A stretch of 35,329 bases of DNA. Source: Yoonia sp. GTDB taxonomy: Bacteria > Pseudomonadota > Alphaproteobacteria > Rhodobacterales > Rhodobacteraceae. The stretch lies in the NCBI RefSeq assembly GCF_017854415.1, contig NZ_JAFMHR010000012.1, positions 1 through 35,329 on the forward strand. Reading direction: 5' to 3'. Made by a program: the position numbers and the translations under genes. Shown here in pieces: positions 15,517 through 24,060 of this stretch. Below the pieces are notes generated by a model. That model did no database searches and was not told the DNA's origin. It saw only the letters and a list, made by a program, of their open reading frames with translations. Position 1 is the stretch's first letter. Every line of letters begins with the position of its first letter.

Positions 15517-16194
15517 TTATGTCAGCGCCGCTAGCATATGATAGCGAGCGGTAAAGTCAGCACGCACTGCAACTGGCGGTCGGAGTTGGAGTGTCAGACT
15601 ATTTGCTAGGTCGCGGTCTTGCTTGCCGAAAAACCGGTCTGCCTCTGCGACAGTGAACCCTGCAATTTGCACGGCTTCAAGCCATGCTGACAGCTTATCT
15701 GCCCTTTTAATCTGCCGTTTCACAGTCGCAGGTATCTGCGCGGGCAAGCCGAAACGCAGATGAATAGCGGCCGTCAGGCGGTCATCCAACGTGCCATAAC
15801 CGGGCCCGACAGCGGCCTTAACAGGACTGATCATGTCACCAATCACATATTCCGGCGCGTCATGTAAAAGGGCGGCAAGTTGCCACTTAATTGGCGCAGT
15901 AGGCTGCTGGATCGCAAAAATATCGGTGACAAGCAGCGAATGTTCGGCAACCGAATACGCAAAATCACCTTTGGTCTGCCCGTTCCAGCGGGCAACAAAT
16001 GCAAGCCCGTGTGCGATGTCTTCGATTTCGATATCGACAGGTGTTGGGTCAAGCAAATCGAGCCTGCGCCCGGACAGCATCCGCTGCCATGCTCTGGGTT
16101 GGGGTTTGGGCATGGGTGCTCCGAAATCAGGCGATGGAACTGACATAAATGGGTGCGGGGCAATCGTAAACAGTTGGGTCTGTTTGATGTACAT
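15517..16194 (-). CDS. HD-domain hydrolase, YfbR-like
   Basis: A protein of up to 225 residues with a metal-dependent phosphohydrolase HD domain. The motif set is SVAEHSLLV, then ALLHDAPEYVIGDMISPVK, which supplies the His-Asp doublet, and a later Asp in IKRADKLSAWLEA. This matches the HD family that includes 5'-deoxynucleotidase YfbR; the true substrate is unknown. The first Met (16194) adds a poorly conserved leader (MYIKQTQLFT). Met codons at 16146 and 16113 (MPKPQPRAWQ) are more likely starts because the conserved region begins at WQRMLSGRRLDLLDP. It is divergent from ahcY. Confidence 0.8.
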   Translation of the reverse strand: MYIKQTQLFTIAPHPFMSVPSPDFGAPMPKPQPRAWQRMLSGRRLDLLDPTPVDIEIEDIAHGLAFVARWNGQTKGDFAYSVAEHSLLVTDIFAIQQPTAPIKWQLAALLHDAPEYVIGDMISPVKAAVGPGYGTLDDRLTAAIHLRFGLPAQIPATVKRQIKRADKLSAWLEAVQIAGFTVAEADRFFGKQDRDLANSLTLQLRPPVAVRADFTARYHMLAALT

Positions 16195-16246
16195 GAAGTG
16201 TTAGGGAATTGCCTTTATCGCTACCAGAAGTTGGCGAAAGACAGGC

Positions 16247-16327
16247 GCGACAATGCTCCCATTGTCGCAAGCAATCAGCCCTGCTATCAGCGCGGCAATA
16301 AAGTTAACCGCGCCGCAGGAGGCAGCA
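16247..16327 (+). promoter_or_regulatory. Structured ahcY leader with two anti-Shine-Dalgarno elements
   Basis: A perfect 9-base-pair hairpin (16247-16255 with 16260-16268) presents a CTCC tetraloop, complementary to GGAG of the ahcY ribosome binding site (AGGAGG, 16317-16322). A second hairpin pairs CCTGC (16280-16284) with GCAGG (16315-16319) and GCGCGG (16290-16295) with CCGCGC (16308-16313), covering the same site. The layout fits translational control of ahcY. It does not match my memory of the SAH, SAM-II or SAM/SAH riboswitch consensus. A ligand or protein regulator is not shown by the sequence. Confidence 0.5.
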
Positions 16328-17713
16328 ATGCAAGATTACATCGTCAAAGATATCAACCTCGCCGAATTTGGACGCAAGGAACTTGATATCGCAGAAACAG
16401 AAATGCCAGGCCTGATGGCGTTGCGCGAAGAATACGCTGACAAAAAGCCGCTCAAGGGTGCGCGGATTGTCGGTTCGCTGCATATGACAATTCAAACGGC
16501 GGTTTTGATTGAAACGCTGGTTGAACTGGGCGCTGACGTGCGCTGGGCCTCATGCAATATTTTCTCTACTCAAGATCATGCCGCTGCTGCAATCGCGGCT
16601 GGTGGTACGCCGGTTTTTGCGATCAAAGGCCAAAGCTTGGAAGAGCATTGGGATTATCTGGATAAGTCGTTCATGTTTACTGACGGCCCAAACATGATCC
16701 TTGATGATGGTGGCGATGCGACGCTTTACGTTTTGCTTGGTGCGCGTGCTGAAGCTGGCGAAGATGTTATTCCGGTTCCAACCTCTGAAGAAGAAGCTGT
16801 CATTAAGGTACAGATTGCAAAGCGTATGGCAGAAAGCCCAGGCTGGTTTACCAAAACGCGAGATGCAATCAAGGGTGTCTCGGAAGAGACAACAACCGGT
16901 GTGCACCGTCTATATGACCTGCATAAGAATGGTCAGCTGCCGTTCCCTGCGATTAATGTGAACGACAGTGTCACCAAGTCGAAGTTTGACAACAAATACG
17001 GATGCAAGGAATCCCTCGTCGACGGTATTCGCCGTGCAACTGATACAATGATGGCCGGCAAAGTTGCCGTTGTGTGCGGATACGGCGATGTGGGCAAAGG
17101 GTCTGCGGCGTCCTTGTCAGGTGCTGGTGCGCGCGTCAAAGTGACCGAAGTCGATCCTATCTGTGCGCTTCAGGCAGCGATGGACGGCTTTGAAGTTGTA
17201 CTTCTCGAGGATGTCTTGGGGTCCGCTGACATCTTCATTACCACGACTGGCAACAAAGACGTTATCCGGATCGAGCATATGCGCGAAATGAAGGATATGG
17301 CGATTGTTGGCAACATCGGCCACTTCGATAATGAGATTCAGGTTGCTGCACTGAAAAACCATAAGTGGACGAACATCAAAGACCAAGTTGACATGATCGA
17401 AATGCCTTCGGGTAGTCGTCTGATCCTGTTGTCCGAGGGCCGTTTGCTGAACCTTGGAAACGCGACAGGGCATCCATCGTTTGTTATGTCTGCGTCGTTT
17501 ACCAATCAGGTGCTGGCGCAGTTGGAAATCTGGAATAAATCAGAAGAGTACGGCCCAGGCGTCTTTATCCTGCCCAAGCATTTGGACGAAAAAGTTGCCC
17601 GCCTTCACCTTGCGCGTATTGGCGTAAAGTTGACCGAGCTGAAGAAAGAACAGGCGGACTACATTGGCGTTACCGTTGATGGACCGTTTAAGCCTGAACA
17701 CTATCGTTATTAA
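16328..17713 (+). CDS. ahcY: Adenosylhomocysteinase AhcY
   Basis: AhcY (S-adenosylhomocysteine hydrolase) reversibly splits SAH into adenosine and homocysteine with bound NAD+, closing the methylation cycle. The start at ATG 16328 follows AGGAGG by five bases and gives [17 protein letters not shown], the usual N-terminus; an upstream in-frame ATG at 16253 lies inside the leader hairpin. The product is about 461 residues. Visible motifs are [16 protein letters not shown], the NAD-binding [13 protein letters not shown], the segment [10 protein letters not shown] and the C-terminal [15 protein letters not shown] and FKPEHYRY. The length agrees with alphaproteobacterial AhcY. The leader could control translation. 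Confidence 0.96.
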   Translation: MQDYIVKDINLAEFGRKELDIAETEMPGLMALREEYADKKPLKGARIVGSLHMTIQTAVLIETLVELGADVRWASCNIFSTQDHAAAAIAAGGTPVFAIKGQSLEEHWDYLDKSFMFTDGPNMILDDGGDATLYVLLGARAEAGEDVIPVPTSEEEAVIKVQIAKRMAESPGWFTKTRDAIKGVSEETTTGVHRLYDLHKNGQLPFPAINVNDSVTKSKFDNKYGCKESLVDGIRRATDTMMAGKVAVVCGYGDVGKGSAASLSGAGARVKVTEVDPICALQAAMDGFEVVLLEDVLGSADIFITTTGNKDVIRIEHMREMKDMAIVGNIGHFDNEIQVAALKNHKWTNIKDQVDMIEMPSGSRLILLSEGRLLNLGNATGHPSFVMSASFTNQVLAQLEIWNKSEEYGPGVFILPKHLDEKVARLHLARIGVKLTELKKEQADYIGVTVDGPFKPEHYRY

Positions 17714-17718
17714 AACTG

Positions 17719-18501
17719 ATGCGGCATGCCAAACGTCAGCAACTGGCGCAGCATGTCGCCAACAAGACAAGCAATGATGTGAAACGCAGCTGGGCCTTGG
17801 TAAATGGCCTTGCTGCGTTTTGCTTTGCGGGTGCGCTAACGTTTATTGGTTATCAGTTCTTCGTTCACCCCGATACACCACTGCCGCAGGAATGGAACCC
17901 AACGCAGCCCTTAGCGATCAACGATCCGGTCACGCCGTTGACGGCATGGAAGTTAGACCGTGCAGCAGCAAACTTTGATCAATGTTTAGAAACACTTGCG
18001 GGTCACGCAATAATAGAACGCCTTGCCCCGATCAAGGAATCACCGCAGTGTTTTGTCAGTGACCGAGTAACTTTGCGCAAGATCGGGGAAGCGCGTGTTC
18101 AGCCTTTGGAAACCCGCTGCGCGATTGCGCTGTGCATGGCGATGTGGGAGCGCCATAGTTTGCAGCCCGCTGCGATGGCGCTATTGGGTTCCCGCGTTGC
18201 CGACATCACCCAGATTGGCAGCTACAATTGCCGCACATTGCGCACCACCAACGGTCCGTCGACCCGGATGAGCACTCATGCGACTGCAGATGCGATCGAC
18301 ATTTCGGGTTTCCGTATGGCAGACGGAACCGCTATCCGCCTGATAGCAGATTGGGAAACGTCTGGGCCCAAAGCTGCATTCTTGCGGGCTGTACGTGATG
18401 GTGCATGTGATTGGTTCAGCCTCACTTTATCGCCCGACTATAACAGTTTGCATGCAGACCACTTTCATTTGCAGTCGCGCGGCTGGGGGTACTGTCGCTA
18501 G
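17719..18501 (+). CDS. Extensin-like family protein with LAS-type metallopeptidase motif
   Basis: A 260-residue protein with one N-terminal membrane helix (about 28-48) and an exported Extensin-like C-terminal domain (about 75-260). Putative zinc ligands are His187 in STHATADAIDISGF with Asp194, and the HADHFH motif (245-250). This is the HxxxxxxD...HxH arrangement seen in LAS peptidases that cut peptidoglycan cross-links, so cell-wall remodelling is plausible. Four Cys residues (C88, C111, C134, C139, plus later ones) could form disulfides in the periplasm. It begins five bases after the ahcY stop without a clear ribosome binding site; a GTG at about 17779 is an alternative start. Function is inferred from fold-level motifs only. 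Confidence 0.78.
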   Translation: MRHAKRQQLAQHVANKTSNDVKRSWALVNGLAAFCFAGALTFIGYQFFVHPDTPLPQEWNPTQPLAINDPVTPLTAWKLDRAAANFDQCLETLAGHAIIERLAPIKESPQCFVSDRVTLRKIGEARVQPLETRCAIALCMAMWERHSLQPAAMALLGSRVADITQIGSYNCRTLRTTNGPSTRMSTHATADAIDISGFRMADGTAIRLIADWETSGPKAAFLRAVRDGACDWFSLTLSPDYNSLHADHFHLQSRGWGYCR

Positions 18502-18546
18502 GTCGTGACAGCTGCGTGCCTATTCTACGACTTACGAAATCAAACC

Positions 18547-18582
18547 AAAAAGCGAAAGATCGCTGCTCTGCTGGCTTTTTTC
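18547..18582 (+). terminator. Probable intrinsic terminator after the extensin-like gene
   Basis: AAAAAGC (18547-18553) pairs with GCTTTTT (18574-18580) and encloses a smaller AGCGA/TCGCT hairpin near the left arm. A T-run closes it. It lies about 45 bases past the stop at 18501 and would end the ahcY transcript. The A/T-rich stem makes it moderate in strength. Confidence 0.5.
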
Positions 18583-18674
18583 TTTACGTTTTATAGCAAG
18601 TCACTTTAACGTGCCCGCAACACGGCAACTTAGGTCGTGCCATAAAAAGTAACTCTAACAGCGGGGACATTCTC

Positions 18675-19016
18675 ATGGGAAAAAGAGACGATTTGATTGC
18701 AAAGTACGCGGATGATCTGAAAAATAAATGCGGCATGACGCCTGACATGGACCTTCTCACGAAGGTGACTATCGGGTGCGGCCCAGCGATTTATAACGCA
18801 GACGCCTCAACTGTTGCTGGAAGCCAGCCGGCTGAACTTGAAACAGTTAAGAACAATTTTCTGATGAAGAAACTTGGCCTAAAAGATGGTGCGGAACTGG
18901 ATACGGCGATCGCATCCGTTCTTGAGACATACGGTCAATCCGAGCGGAACAAGTACCGCGCAGTTGTCTATTACATGCTAACAAAACACTTCGGCAAAGA
19001 GTCCGTTTACGGTTAA
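18675..19016 (+). CDS. DUF2853 family protein
   Basis: A 113-residue soluble protein that begins MGKRDDLIAKYADDLKNK and ends LTKHFGKESVYG, the pattern I recall for DUF2853, a small family common in Rhodobacteraceae with no assigned function. It appears all-helical, with no signal peptide and no catalytic motif that I can see. ATG 18675 is preceded by AGCGGGGACATTCTC, giving a GGGG-type ribosome binding site nine bases upstream. It stands alone between two terminators (18547 and 19040), so it is probably monocistronic. Confidence 0.8.
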   Translation: MGKRDDLIAKYADDLKNKCGMTPDMDLLTKVTIGCGPAIYNADASTVAGSQPAELETVKNNFLMKKLGLKDGAELDTAIASVLETYGQSERNKYRAVVYYMLTKHFGKESVYG

Positions 19017-19039
19017 GTTCGGCCCAAATCGCTTTTCTA

Positions 19040-19064
19040 CGCCCGCCAAATTGGTGGGCGTTTT
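19040..19064 (+). terminator. Intrinsic terminator after the DUF2853 gene
   Basis: A 9-base-pair stem (19040-19048 with 19052-19060, one G-T pair, CGCCC...GGGCG core) with an AAT loop is followed by TTTT. It begins 24 bases after the stop at 19016. This is a textbook intrinsic terminator on the plus strand. Confidence 0.88.
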
Positions 19065-19149
19065 GCGTTTGGGTTTAGGTGATCTGACCAAATTGAACTA
19101 AATTCGATCTGCTTAGCATTTGCAAAAATGAGTTCCAGTGCGGTAGTTA

Positions 19150-19257
19150 GGACAAGTAGGACTAGGATGGTCCGAACCAAATTCAAACACGTGTGGTGGT
19201 AATGGAGCACGTGGGGATGAAAGAGGGTTCGGGCTGCGTCCGGACCCTCTTTTTTTG
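19150..19257 (+). ncRNA. Candidate small RNA with its own terminator
   Basis: Between the DUF2853 terminator and the EVE gene lies about 190 bases without an open frame, ending in a second strong plus-strand terminator (19222-19257). A preceding terminator at 19040 means this one serves no known gene. The stretch can form hairpin GGAC/GTCC (19159-19162 with 19170-19173), hairpin CACGTG/CACGTG (19188-19193 with 19208-19213) and the terminator stem. A possible promoter is TTGAAC (19093) with TAGCAT (19114), spacing 15, which is short; the 5' end is therefore a guess. I do not recognise it as 6S, SRP or tmRNA. Confidence 0.4.
19222..19257 (+). terminator. Strong intrinsic terminator of an orphan transcript
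   Basis: AGAGGG (19222-19227) pairs with CCCTCT (19245-19250), and the stem extends inward through T-A, T-G, C-G and two G-C pairs, closed by a GCTGCGT loop. Seven T follow (19251-19257). On the plus strand no coding gene precedes it after the terminator at 19040, so it likely ends a small RNA. On the minus strand it would sit after the EVE gene, but there it lacks a matching T-run. Confidence 0.85.
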
Positions 19258-19263
19258 ACGAAG

Positions 19264-19683
19264 CTATGAGTCAGTTTGACCCATCTCGCAGATCAATTCC
19301 CATTCCGCATCGCTGACAGGTTGCACTGAAAGTCGCGAACTTTTGACGAGGGCCATCTCTGCCAAACGCGGCTCTGCCTTGATCTCTACCAGCGTGACTG
19401 GCCGCTTGAATGGGCGCATTGCCTTGACATCAACACAGTCCCAACGCGGATCATCGGTGGTGCTATCCTGGTGTGCCTCGGCGCAGATTTCGACAATACC
19501 GACGATTTCCAGTCCGGTACGTGAATGATAAAAGAACCCTTTTTCACCCAGCTTCATCGCCCGCATATTGTTGCGTGCTTGATAATTGCGCACGCCGTCC
19601 CACTGTTCGCCTGCATCGCCTTTGGCCACTTGCGCGTCCCATCCCCAAACGTCGGGTTCGGATTTGAACAGCCAATACGCCAT
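19264..19683 (-). CDS. EVE domain protein (thymocyte nuclear protein 1-like)
   Basis: A 139-residue EVE-domain protein, a PUA-like fold thought to bind modified bases in DNA or RNA. The start is ATG 19683 (MAYWLFKSEPDVWGW), overlapping the yciI-like stop by one base (TGATG); the longer frame upstream has no family similarity. Motifs are WLFKSEP, WDGVRNYQARNNMRAM and KGFFYHSRTGLEIVGI, followed by WDCVDVKAM. These match THYN1/EVE proteins. The last gene of the tsaD-gpsA-yciI-EVE group. The precise ligand in bacteria is unknown. Confidence 0.9.
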   Translation of the reverse strand: MAYWLFKSEPDVWGWDAQVAKGDAGEQWDGVRNYQARNNMRAMKLGEKGFFYHSRTGLEIVGIVEICAEAHQDSTTDDPRWDCVDVKAMRPFKRPVTLVEIKAEPRLAEMALVKSSRLSVQPVSDAEWELICEMGQTDS

Positions 19684-19955
19684 CAGCCGATTACCTTTTT
19701 CCAAGCCCGAAGCGTCACGTCGCTGAACAGTCCTGCTTTGGCGTAGGGGTCGTTGCCAGCCCACGCCTGAGCGGCTGCCAGATCAGCGACTTCAAGTACG
19801 ATCAGTGATCCGCACATTTGATCCGCTTCATCCAAAACAGGTCCAGCCATTTCAACCACACCGGTTTCGGCGATATAAGCCAAATGGGCGTCGCGGTTGT
19901 CCATGCGGGTTTGTAGGGCGTTGGGTTTGTCTTTGGTCATCAGGGCAAAACGCAT
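19683..19955 (-). CDS. YciI family protein
   Basis: A 90-residue protein of the YciI-like dimeric alpha-beta barrel family (MRFALMTKDKPNALQTR, then RDAHLAYI, GPVLDE, GSLIVLEV, DPYAKAGLF). The conserved His in AHLAYI and the DPY(A)KAGLF segment are the family marks. Its biochemical role is not established; the fold is shared with small oxygenases and hydrolases. It directly follows gpsA (stop at 19956) and overlaps the EVE gene, so the group is surely one transcript. Confidence 0.88.
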   Translation of the reverse strand: MRFALMTKDKPNALQTRMDNRDAHLAYIAETGVVEMAGPVLDEADQMCGSLIVLEVADLAAAQAWAGNDPYAKAGLFSDVTLRAWKKVIG

Positions 19956-20918
19956 TTATTCTTCTTTCAATGGGCGCGACAAAAGCGCGTTGAGCGCCGA
20001 TGCCACGTCTGTTTTTCCGGTCGTCAAGTCCGCGACCACGGTGCAAATCGGCATATCAATGTTCAGCTTACCTGCCAACTGACGCACAGCGCGGGCAGTT
20101 GCGGCACCCTCGACCGTTGTTGTTAGGTCAAATGCATCGCCCCGCCCCAAGGCAAATCCGTAACGGTAATTGCGTGATTGGTCGGACGTGCACGTCAGCA
20201 CCAAGTCGCCGAAACCTGACAGGCCCGACAGGGTTTCCGGCTGCGCGCCCAGCGCCAATGCCAAGCGTTGCATTTCGGGAAAACCGCGAGTGATGAGTGC
20301 CGCACGCGCGCTTTCGCCAAGCCGTGCGCCCATTGCGATACCGGAAGCGATTGCAAGTACGTTTTTCAACGCCCCGCCTAACTCTGCCCCGATCACGTCG
20401 GTTGTGCGATAGATCCGTAAGGTCGCGGTCGAAAGTGCTTTTTGGAGGGTTTCGCCTTGGTCGTCGTCGGCGCAAGCAAGCGTCAACGCCGTCGGCAAGC
20501 CTCGCGCGATGTCGGCCGCAAAACTAGGGCCTGTCAGCATAGCGGGCACAGCAGTTGACACCAGATCGCCGATCGTGCTGGCCGGCCCTGTCATGAGGGT
20601 CAGGTCAATGCCTTTGCAGCACGCCACTAGGCTTTTGCCCCTCAGCGCGTCTGCGTGCGCTGTCAGAAAGGCGGGTAGGGTCTGCGCCGGGATCGCGATA
20701 AGTATCGTGTCACATGCAAAAAGCGGGGCTAAGTCAGACGAACAAGATAGATTGTCTGGCAGCGTGATGTTGGGTAATTTGAGGTTGCTACGATCGCGTT
20801 GCATCATAGAGACGGCCGCCTTGTCGCGCGCCCAAAGCTGGATATCATTGCCATCCAACGCGAGTGCAACACCCAAAGCTGTGCCAAATGCACCACCGCC
20901 AGCGATACCGATTTTCAT
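19956..20918 (-). CDS. gpsA: Glycerol-3-phosphate dehydrogenase [NAD(P)+] GpsA
   Basis: GpsA reduces dihydroxyacetone phosphate to sn-glycerol-3-phosphate, the backbone of membrane phospholipids. The start is ATG 20918, four bases overlapping the tsaD stop (ATGA), giving [20 protein letters not shown] with the Rossmann GxGxxG-like GGGAFG. Other motifs are [37 protein letters not shown] with the catalytic Lys, and [22 protein letters not shown]. The product is 320 residues, as usual. An upstream in-frame extension to 20978 lies inside tsaD and is not used. Confidence 0.94.
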   Translation of the reverse strand: MKIGIAGGGAFGTALGVALALDGNDIQLWARDKAAVSMMQRDRSNLKLPNITLPDNLSCSSDLAPLFACDTILIAIPAQTLPAFLTAHADALRGKSLVACCKGIDLTLMTGPASTIGDLVSTAVPAMLTGPSFAADIARGLPTALTLACADDDQGETLQKALSTATLRIYRTTDVIGAELGGALKNVLAIASGIAMGARLGESARAALITRGFPEMQRLALALGAQPETLSGLSGFGDLVLTCTSDQSRNYRYGFALGRGDAFDLTTTVEGAATARAVRQLAGKLNIDMPICTVVADLTTGKTDVASALNALLSRPLKEE

Positions 20919-21997
20919 GCTTTCGCCCCCTTTTTGCCCGACCCCAGCAACGGTGCGGCGCGTTGATCTAACGGCCAACGCGGACGTGCCGACAAAGTTA
21001 GATCGTCAATCCCGCCTGCTGCCATTTTTTCAAGACCCGCATATGCAATCATCGCTGCGTTATCTGTGCAAAGACGCAAAGGCGGTGCGATGAACGCGAC
21101 GTCGTGCTGTGCACATAGCGCCATCAGCCCTTCGCGGATCGCCCCGTTTGCTGCGACTCCACCGGCAATTGCAAAGCTTGGGGTCGCGGGATTGAGGTCC
21201 GCGTAAATTGCCAAGGCCCGCCGCGTTTTTTCTATCAGCACGTCGGAGACGGCGACTTGGAAGCTAGCGCTTAGGTCGGCTTGATCTTGGGCGGTTAGCC
21301 CGCCCTTTTCTGCGGCAATCCCATCGCGCGCGCGCAGGATTGCGGTTTTTAAGCCAGAGAAAGACATGTCACATCCGGGCCTGTTCAACAAAGGGCGCGG
21401 CAGTGTGATCCGCTTGGGGTCACCCGCTTTCGCGGCTTTTTCGACTGAAGGCCCGCCAGGTTGTGGCAGCCCAAGCAAGCGCGCTGTCTTGTCGAAAGCC
21501 TCGCCGGGGGCGTCGTCGATTGTGCCGCCAATGCGTTTGAATTTGTCATGTGCTTCGACAATTAGAAACTGGCAGTGCCCACCTGAAACCAGCAGCATCA
21601 GATAAGGATATGCGACTTGATCGGTCAGGCGTGGTGTCAGGGCGTGACCAGCCAGATGGTTTACCCCGATCAAAGGCAGGCCCGTCGCTGCCGAAAGCCC
21701 TTTGGCGCACATCACACCGGACAGAACGCCGCCGATCAAACCCGGCCCAGCGGTCACTGCGATCCCGTCGAGGTCAGATAATGTCGTACTTGCAGCGGCC
21801 AAGGCTTCTTCGATGCAATGATCCAGCTTTTCGGCATGCGCCCGTGCTGCGATTTCGGGGACAACCCCACCAAAAGCCGCGTGAAGTGATGTTTGCCCAT
21901 AAACGACCGACGATAGAACGGTATCACCGCGCACCACGGCTGCGGCGGTGTCGTCACAGCTGCTCTCTATTCCAAGAAGGGTCAGGGGCTTTGTCAT
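20915..21997 (-). CDS. tsaD: tRNA N6-adenosine threonylcarbamoyltransferase TsaD
   Basis: TsaD transfers the threonylcarbamoyl group to A37 of ANN-decoding tRNAs (t6A) together with TsaB and TsaE. The start is ATG 21997 or the adjacent ATG 22000, giving [22 protein letters not shown], the family N-terminus; residues further upstream overlap hemD. The kinase-like ASKHA motifs are [20 protein letters not shown] with two iron-binding His, [11 protein letters not shown], and [11 protein letters not shown]. The C-terminal [13 protein letters not shown] is also present. The product is about 360 residues. It is divergent from hemD with only about 45-70 bases between starts, so the promoters must overlap. 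Confidence 0.95.
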   Translation of the reverse strand: MTKPLTLLGIESSCDDTAAAVVRGDTVLSSVVYGQTSLHAAFGGVVPEIAARAHAEKLDHCIEEALAAASTTLSDLDGIAVTAGPGLIGGVLSGVMCAKGLSAATGLPLIGVNHLAGHALTPRLTDQVAYPYLMLLVSGGHCQFLIVEAHDKFKRIGGTIDDAPGEAFDKTARLLGLPQPGGPSVEKAAKAGDPKRITLPRPLLNRPGCDMSFSGLKTAILRARDGIAAEKGGLTAQDQADLSASFQVAVSDVLIEKTRRALAIYADLNPATPSFAIAGGVAANGAIREGLMALCAQHDVAFIAPPLRLCTDNAAMIAYAGLEKMAAGGIDDLTLSARPRWPLDQRAAPLLGSGKKGAKA

Positions 21998-22065
21998 CAT
22001 GCTTCCGGTTGCTTGTCCGCCAGACGCAGGTAACATTGCATATGCCCGCAAACAATGGTGCCCTT

Positions 22066-22773
22066 ATGACGCCCACCCTTATCGTGACACGACCCATTGC
22101 CCAAAGTGAAAACTTTGCGGCGTCAGTTTTGTCCGCGTGGAATGGTCCGCTAAATCTGATTATCTCGCCTTTGATTGAAATCGTCCAAGTGCCTGCGACA
22201 GTATCTGATGTAAGTTCTGTGATCTTTACGTCTGCCAACGGGGTGAATGCGGCGCGCAATTTGCGCCTGCCCGCAGGGATGAAAGCGTGGTGTGTCGGGG
22301 ACAAGACCGCCCAAATAGCAAAGCAGGCGGGGTTTGATCCGATTATTGGGCCCGGCGATGCGGAGGGGCTTGTTGCCCGTCTTATGTCTGCTCGCCCCAC
22401 AGGACGCATTGCCCACATTCGCGGGGCGCATGCGCGTGGCGATGTAAGTGAGCGGCTGAATGCAGCGGGGCTGAGCTGCATTGATGTCGTTGCCTATGAT
22501 CAGCAGCCTTGCGCCTTGTCGCCACAGGCGCTTGCCGCGCTGAATGCAAATAAACCTGTGATATTCCCCCTGTTTTCTCCGCGCACAGGCACCATATTAA
22601 ATCAGCAAGGGCCGTTTGTGGCGTCCGTCCATGTGGTCGCATTAAGTGAGGCGGTGGCAAATGCCGTCGACCCTGCTTTGGATTGGGACATTACTGTGGC
22701 GTCCACGCCTGATGGGGATGCTATGAAGATTGCGACCTTAGCAGCGTTGCAGCGTTGCGTTGGGAAAGACTAG
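22066..22773 (+). CDS. hemD: Uroporphyrinogen-III synthase HemD
   Basis: HemD closes and inverts ring D of hydroxymethylbilane to uroporphyrinogen III, shared by heme, siroheme, cobalamin and bacteriochlorophyll synthesis. From ATG 22066 the product is 235 residues, starting MTPTLIVTRPIAQSENFA; ATG 22042 is an alternative that adds eight residues. The HemD fold is shown by VIFTSANGVNAA, WCVGDKTAQIAKQAGFDP and VARLMSARPTGRIAHIRG. The late segment VVALSEAVANAV is also typical. HemD sequences diverge strongly, so the neighbouring mic60-hemY pair, a usual companion in Rhodobacteraceae, adds support. Confidence 0.9.
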   Translation: MTPTLIVTRPIAQSENFAASVLSAWNGPLNLIISPLIEIVQVPATVSDVSSVIFTSANGVNAARNLRLPAGMKAWCVGDKTAQIAKQAGFDPIIGPGDAEGLVARLMSARPTGRIAHIRGAHARGDVSERLNAAGLSCIDVVAYDQQPCALSPQALAALNANKPVIFPLFSPRTGTILNQQGPFVASVHVVALSEAVANAVDPALDWDITVASTPDGDAMKIATLAALQRCVGKD

Positions 22774-22868
22774 CAATTTGGCGGTTGCTTGAGGGTCCAG
22801 CAGAGGCAGGATAGACTAAACGCGCACCTGCAGGTTTTGCAGGGAAAGCGCTGAAAAGGGTGAGAATA

Positions 22869-24047
22869 GTGGCAAAACAGCCAGCGAAAGGTCGAAAGAC
22901 CCCGACGAAACCAGGGAAACCAGCGGATCAGGCGGCAAAGACGCCCGAATCGGTGGCTAAATCTGGGCCTGTGATTGACGCAATTCCTGCTGAGGTTCGC
23001 GCGAAAGCGGCCCCTGCCACGCCTACGCCTAAAAAAACAGCACCTGCATCTAATCCCGCTGCGGATAAATCCAAGATCGATCCTGTCGTCGAAAAAGAAG
23101 CGGCGGTCGCAAAACCTGCGCCGAAACCTGTTCCCACACCTGCGCCTGCGCAACACAATAGCTTTCTGCCGCTCGCACTGGGTGGTTTGGTTGCTGGTGT
23201 GATTGGCTTTGCAGTGGCGACTTTTACTGCGCCACAGGCAGACAACACCCTTGCGAACCAATTGGCCGCGCAATCCAGTACGATTGCCGAACTTGAACAG
23301 CGCGTGGCGAACCTGCCTCAAACAGATCTGAGCGGAATTGAAGCTACGCTTGCTGAGCTGACCGCACGTTTGGATGAAATCGAAGCACGTCCAGCCGTGG
23401 TCGCAGCCCCAACTGGTGACGTATCCGCTGTGACTGCTGACATGGATGCATTGCGCGCCCAGATCGCTGAAATGACGGACGCTGCGCAGACAGAATTGTC
23501 ACAAGCCCGCGCTGCTGCGGCCTCAATCGAAGAAAACGCAGCCTCTGCTGCGCGCAATTCCGCAGCGCGTGCTGCTTTGTCGCGTGTGCAAACCGCCCTT
23601 GAAAGTGGTGCGCCGATTGGTGCCGCGCTGGGCGATCTTGAAGAGGCAACAGGCAGCGCTGCACCAGATGCATTGGTCGCGGCTCAAGACGGTGTGCCAA
23701 CCTTGGCCAGCCTTCAAGAACAGTTCCCCGAAGCCGCCCGTGCAGCACTTGCTACTGCGCGCAGTGAAGGTGTGGCCGGCGAAGAAACGTCAGGTATTGG
23801 CGCATTCTTGCGCAACCAGTTTGACGTACGTTCAACCGCGCCCCGCGAAGGCAACGATGCAGATGCGATCCTGTCCCGCGCAGAAGCCGCTGTTCGGACT
23901 GGCCGCTTGTCTGATGCGTTGGCCGAAGTAAGTGCTTTGCCAGAAGTCGCACGCGCTGCGATGTCTGATTGGCTTGCCCTTGCCGAAGCACGCGCAAGTG
24001 CTGTGGCCGCTGCTGATATCCTTTCTTCAACCCTTTCTGACAACTAA
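22869..24047 (+). CDS. Mitofilin/Mic60-like inner membrane protein (COG4223)
   Basis: A protein of about 392 residues. It has a Pro/Ala/Lys-rich cytoplasmic N-terminus (1-95), one membrane helix (about 98-119, FLPLALGGLVAGVIGFAVAT), a long Ala/Glu-rich coiled coil (about 130-230) and a C-terminal mitofilin-like domain ending in LPEVARAAMSDWLALAEARA. This is the layout of alphaproteobacterial Mic60 homologues, which are related to the mitochondrial cristae-junction protein and reported to shape intracytoplasmic membranes. The start is probably GTG 22869, eight bases after AGGG; GTG 22860 is too close to that site. It lies between hemD and hemY, the conserved alphaproteobacterial order. Confidence 0.85.
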   Translation: MAKQPAKGRKTPTKPGKPADQAAKTPESVAKSGPVIDAIPAEVRAKAAPATPTPKKTAPASNPAADKSKIDPVVEKEAAVAKPAPKPVPTPAPAQHNSFLPLALGGLVAGVIGFAVATFTAPQADNTLANQLAAQSSTIAELEQRVANLPQTDLSGIEATLAELTARLDEIEARPAVVAAPTGDVSAVTADMDALRAQIAEMTDAAQTELSQARAAAASIEENAASAARNSAARAALSRVQTALESGAPIGAALGDLEEATGSAAPDALVAAQDGVPTLASLQEQFPEAARAALATARSEGVAGEETSGIGAFLRNQFDVRSTAPREGNDADAILSRAEAAVRTGRLSDALAEVSALPEVARAAMSDWLALAEARASAVAAADILSSTLSDN

Positions 24048-24060
24048 AGGCGAACCCCCA

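Noticed and set aside
16247-16327. Known SAH or SAM riboswitch before ahcY
   Set aside because: I could not find the conserved core blocks that I remember for SAH, SAM-II or SAM/SAH classes. Kept only as an unnamed structured leader.
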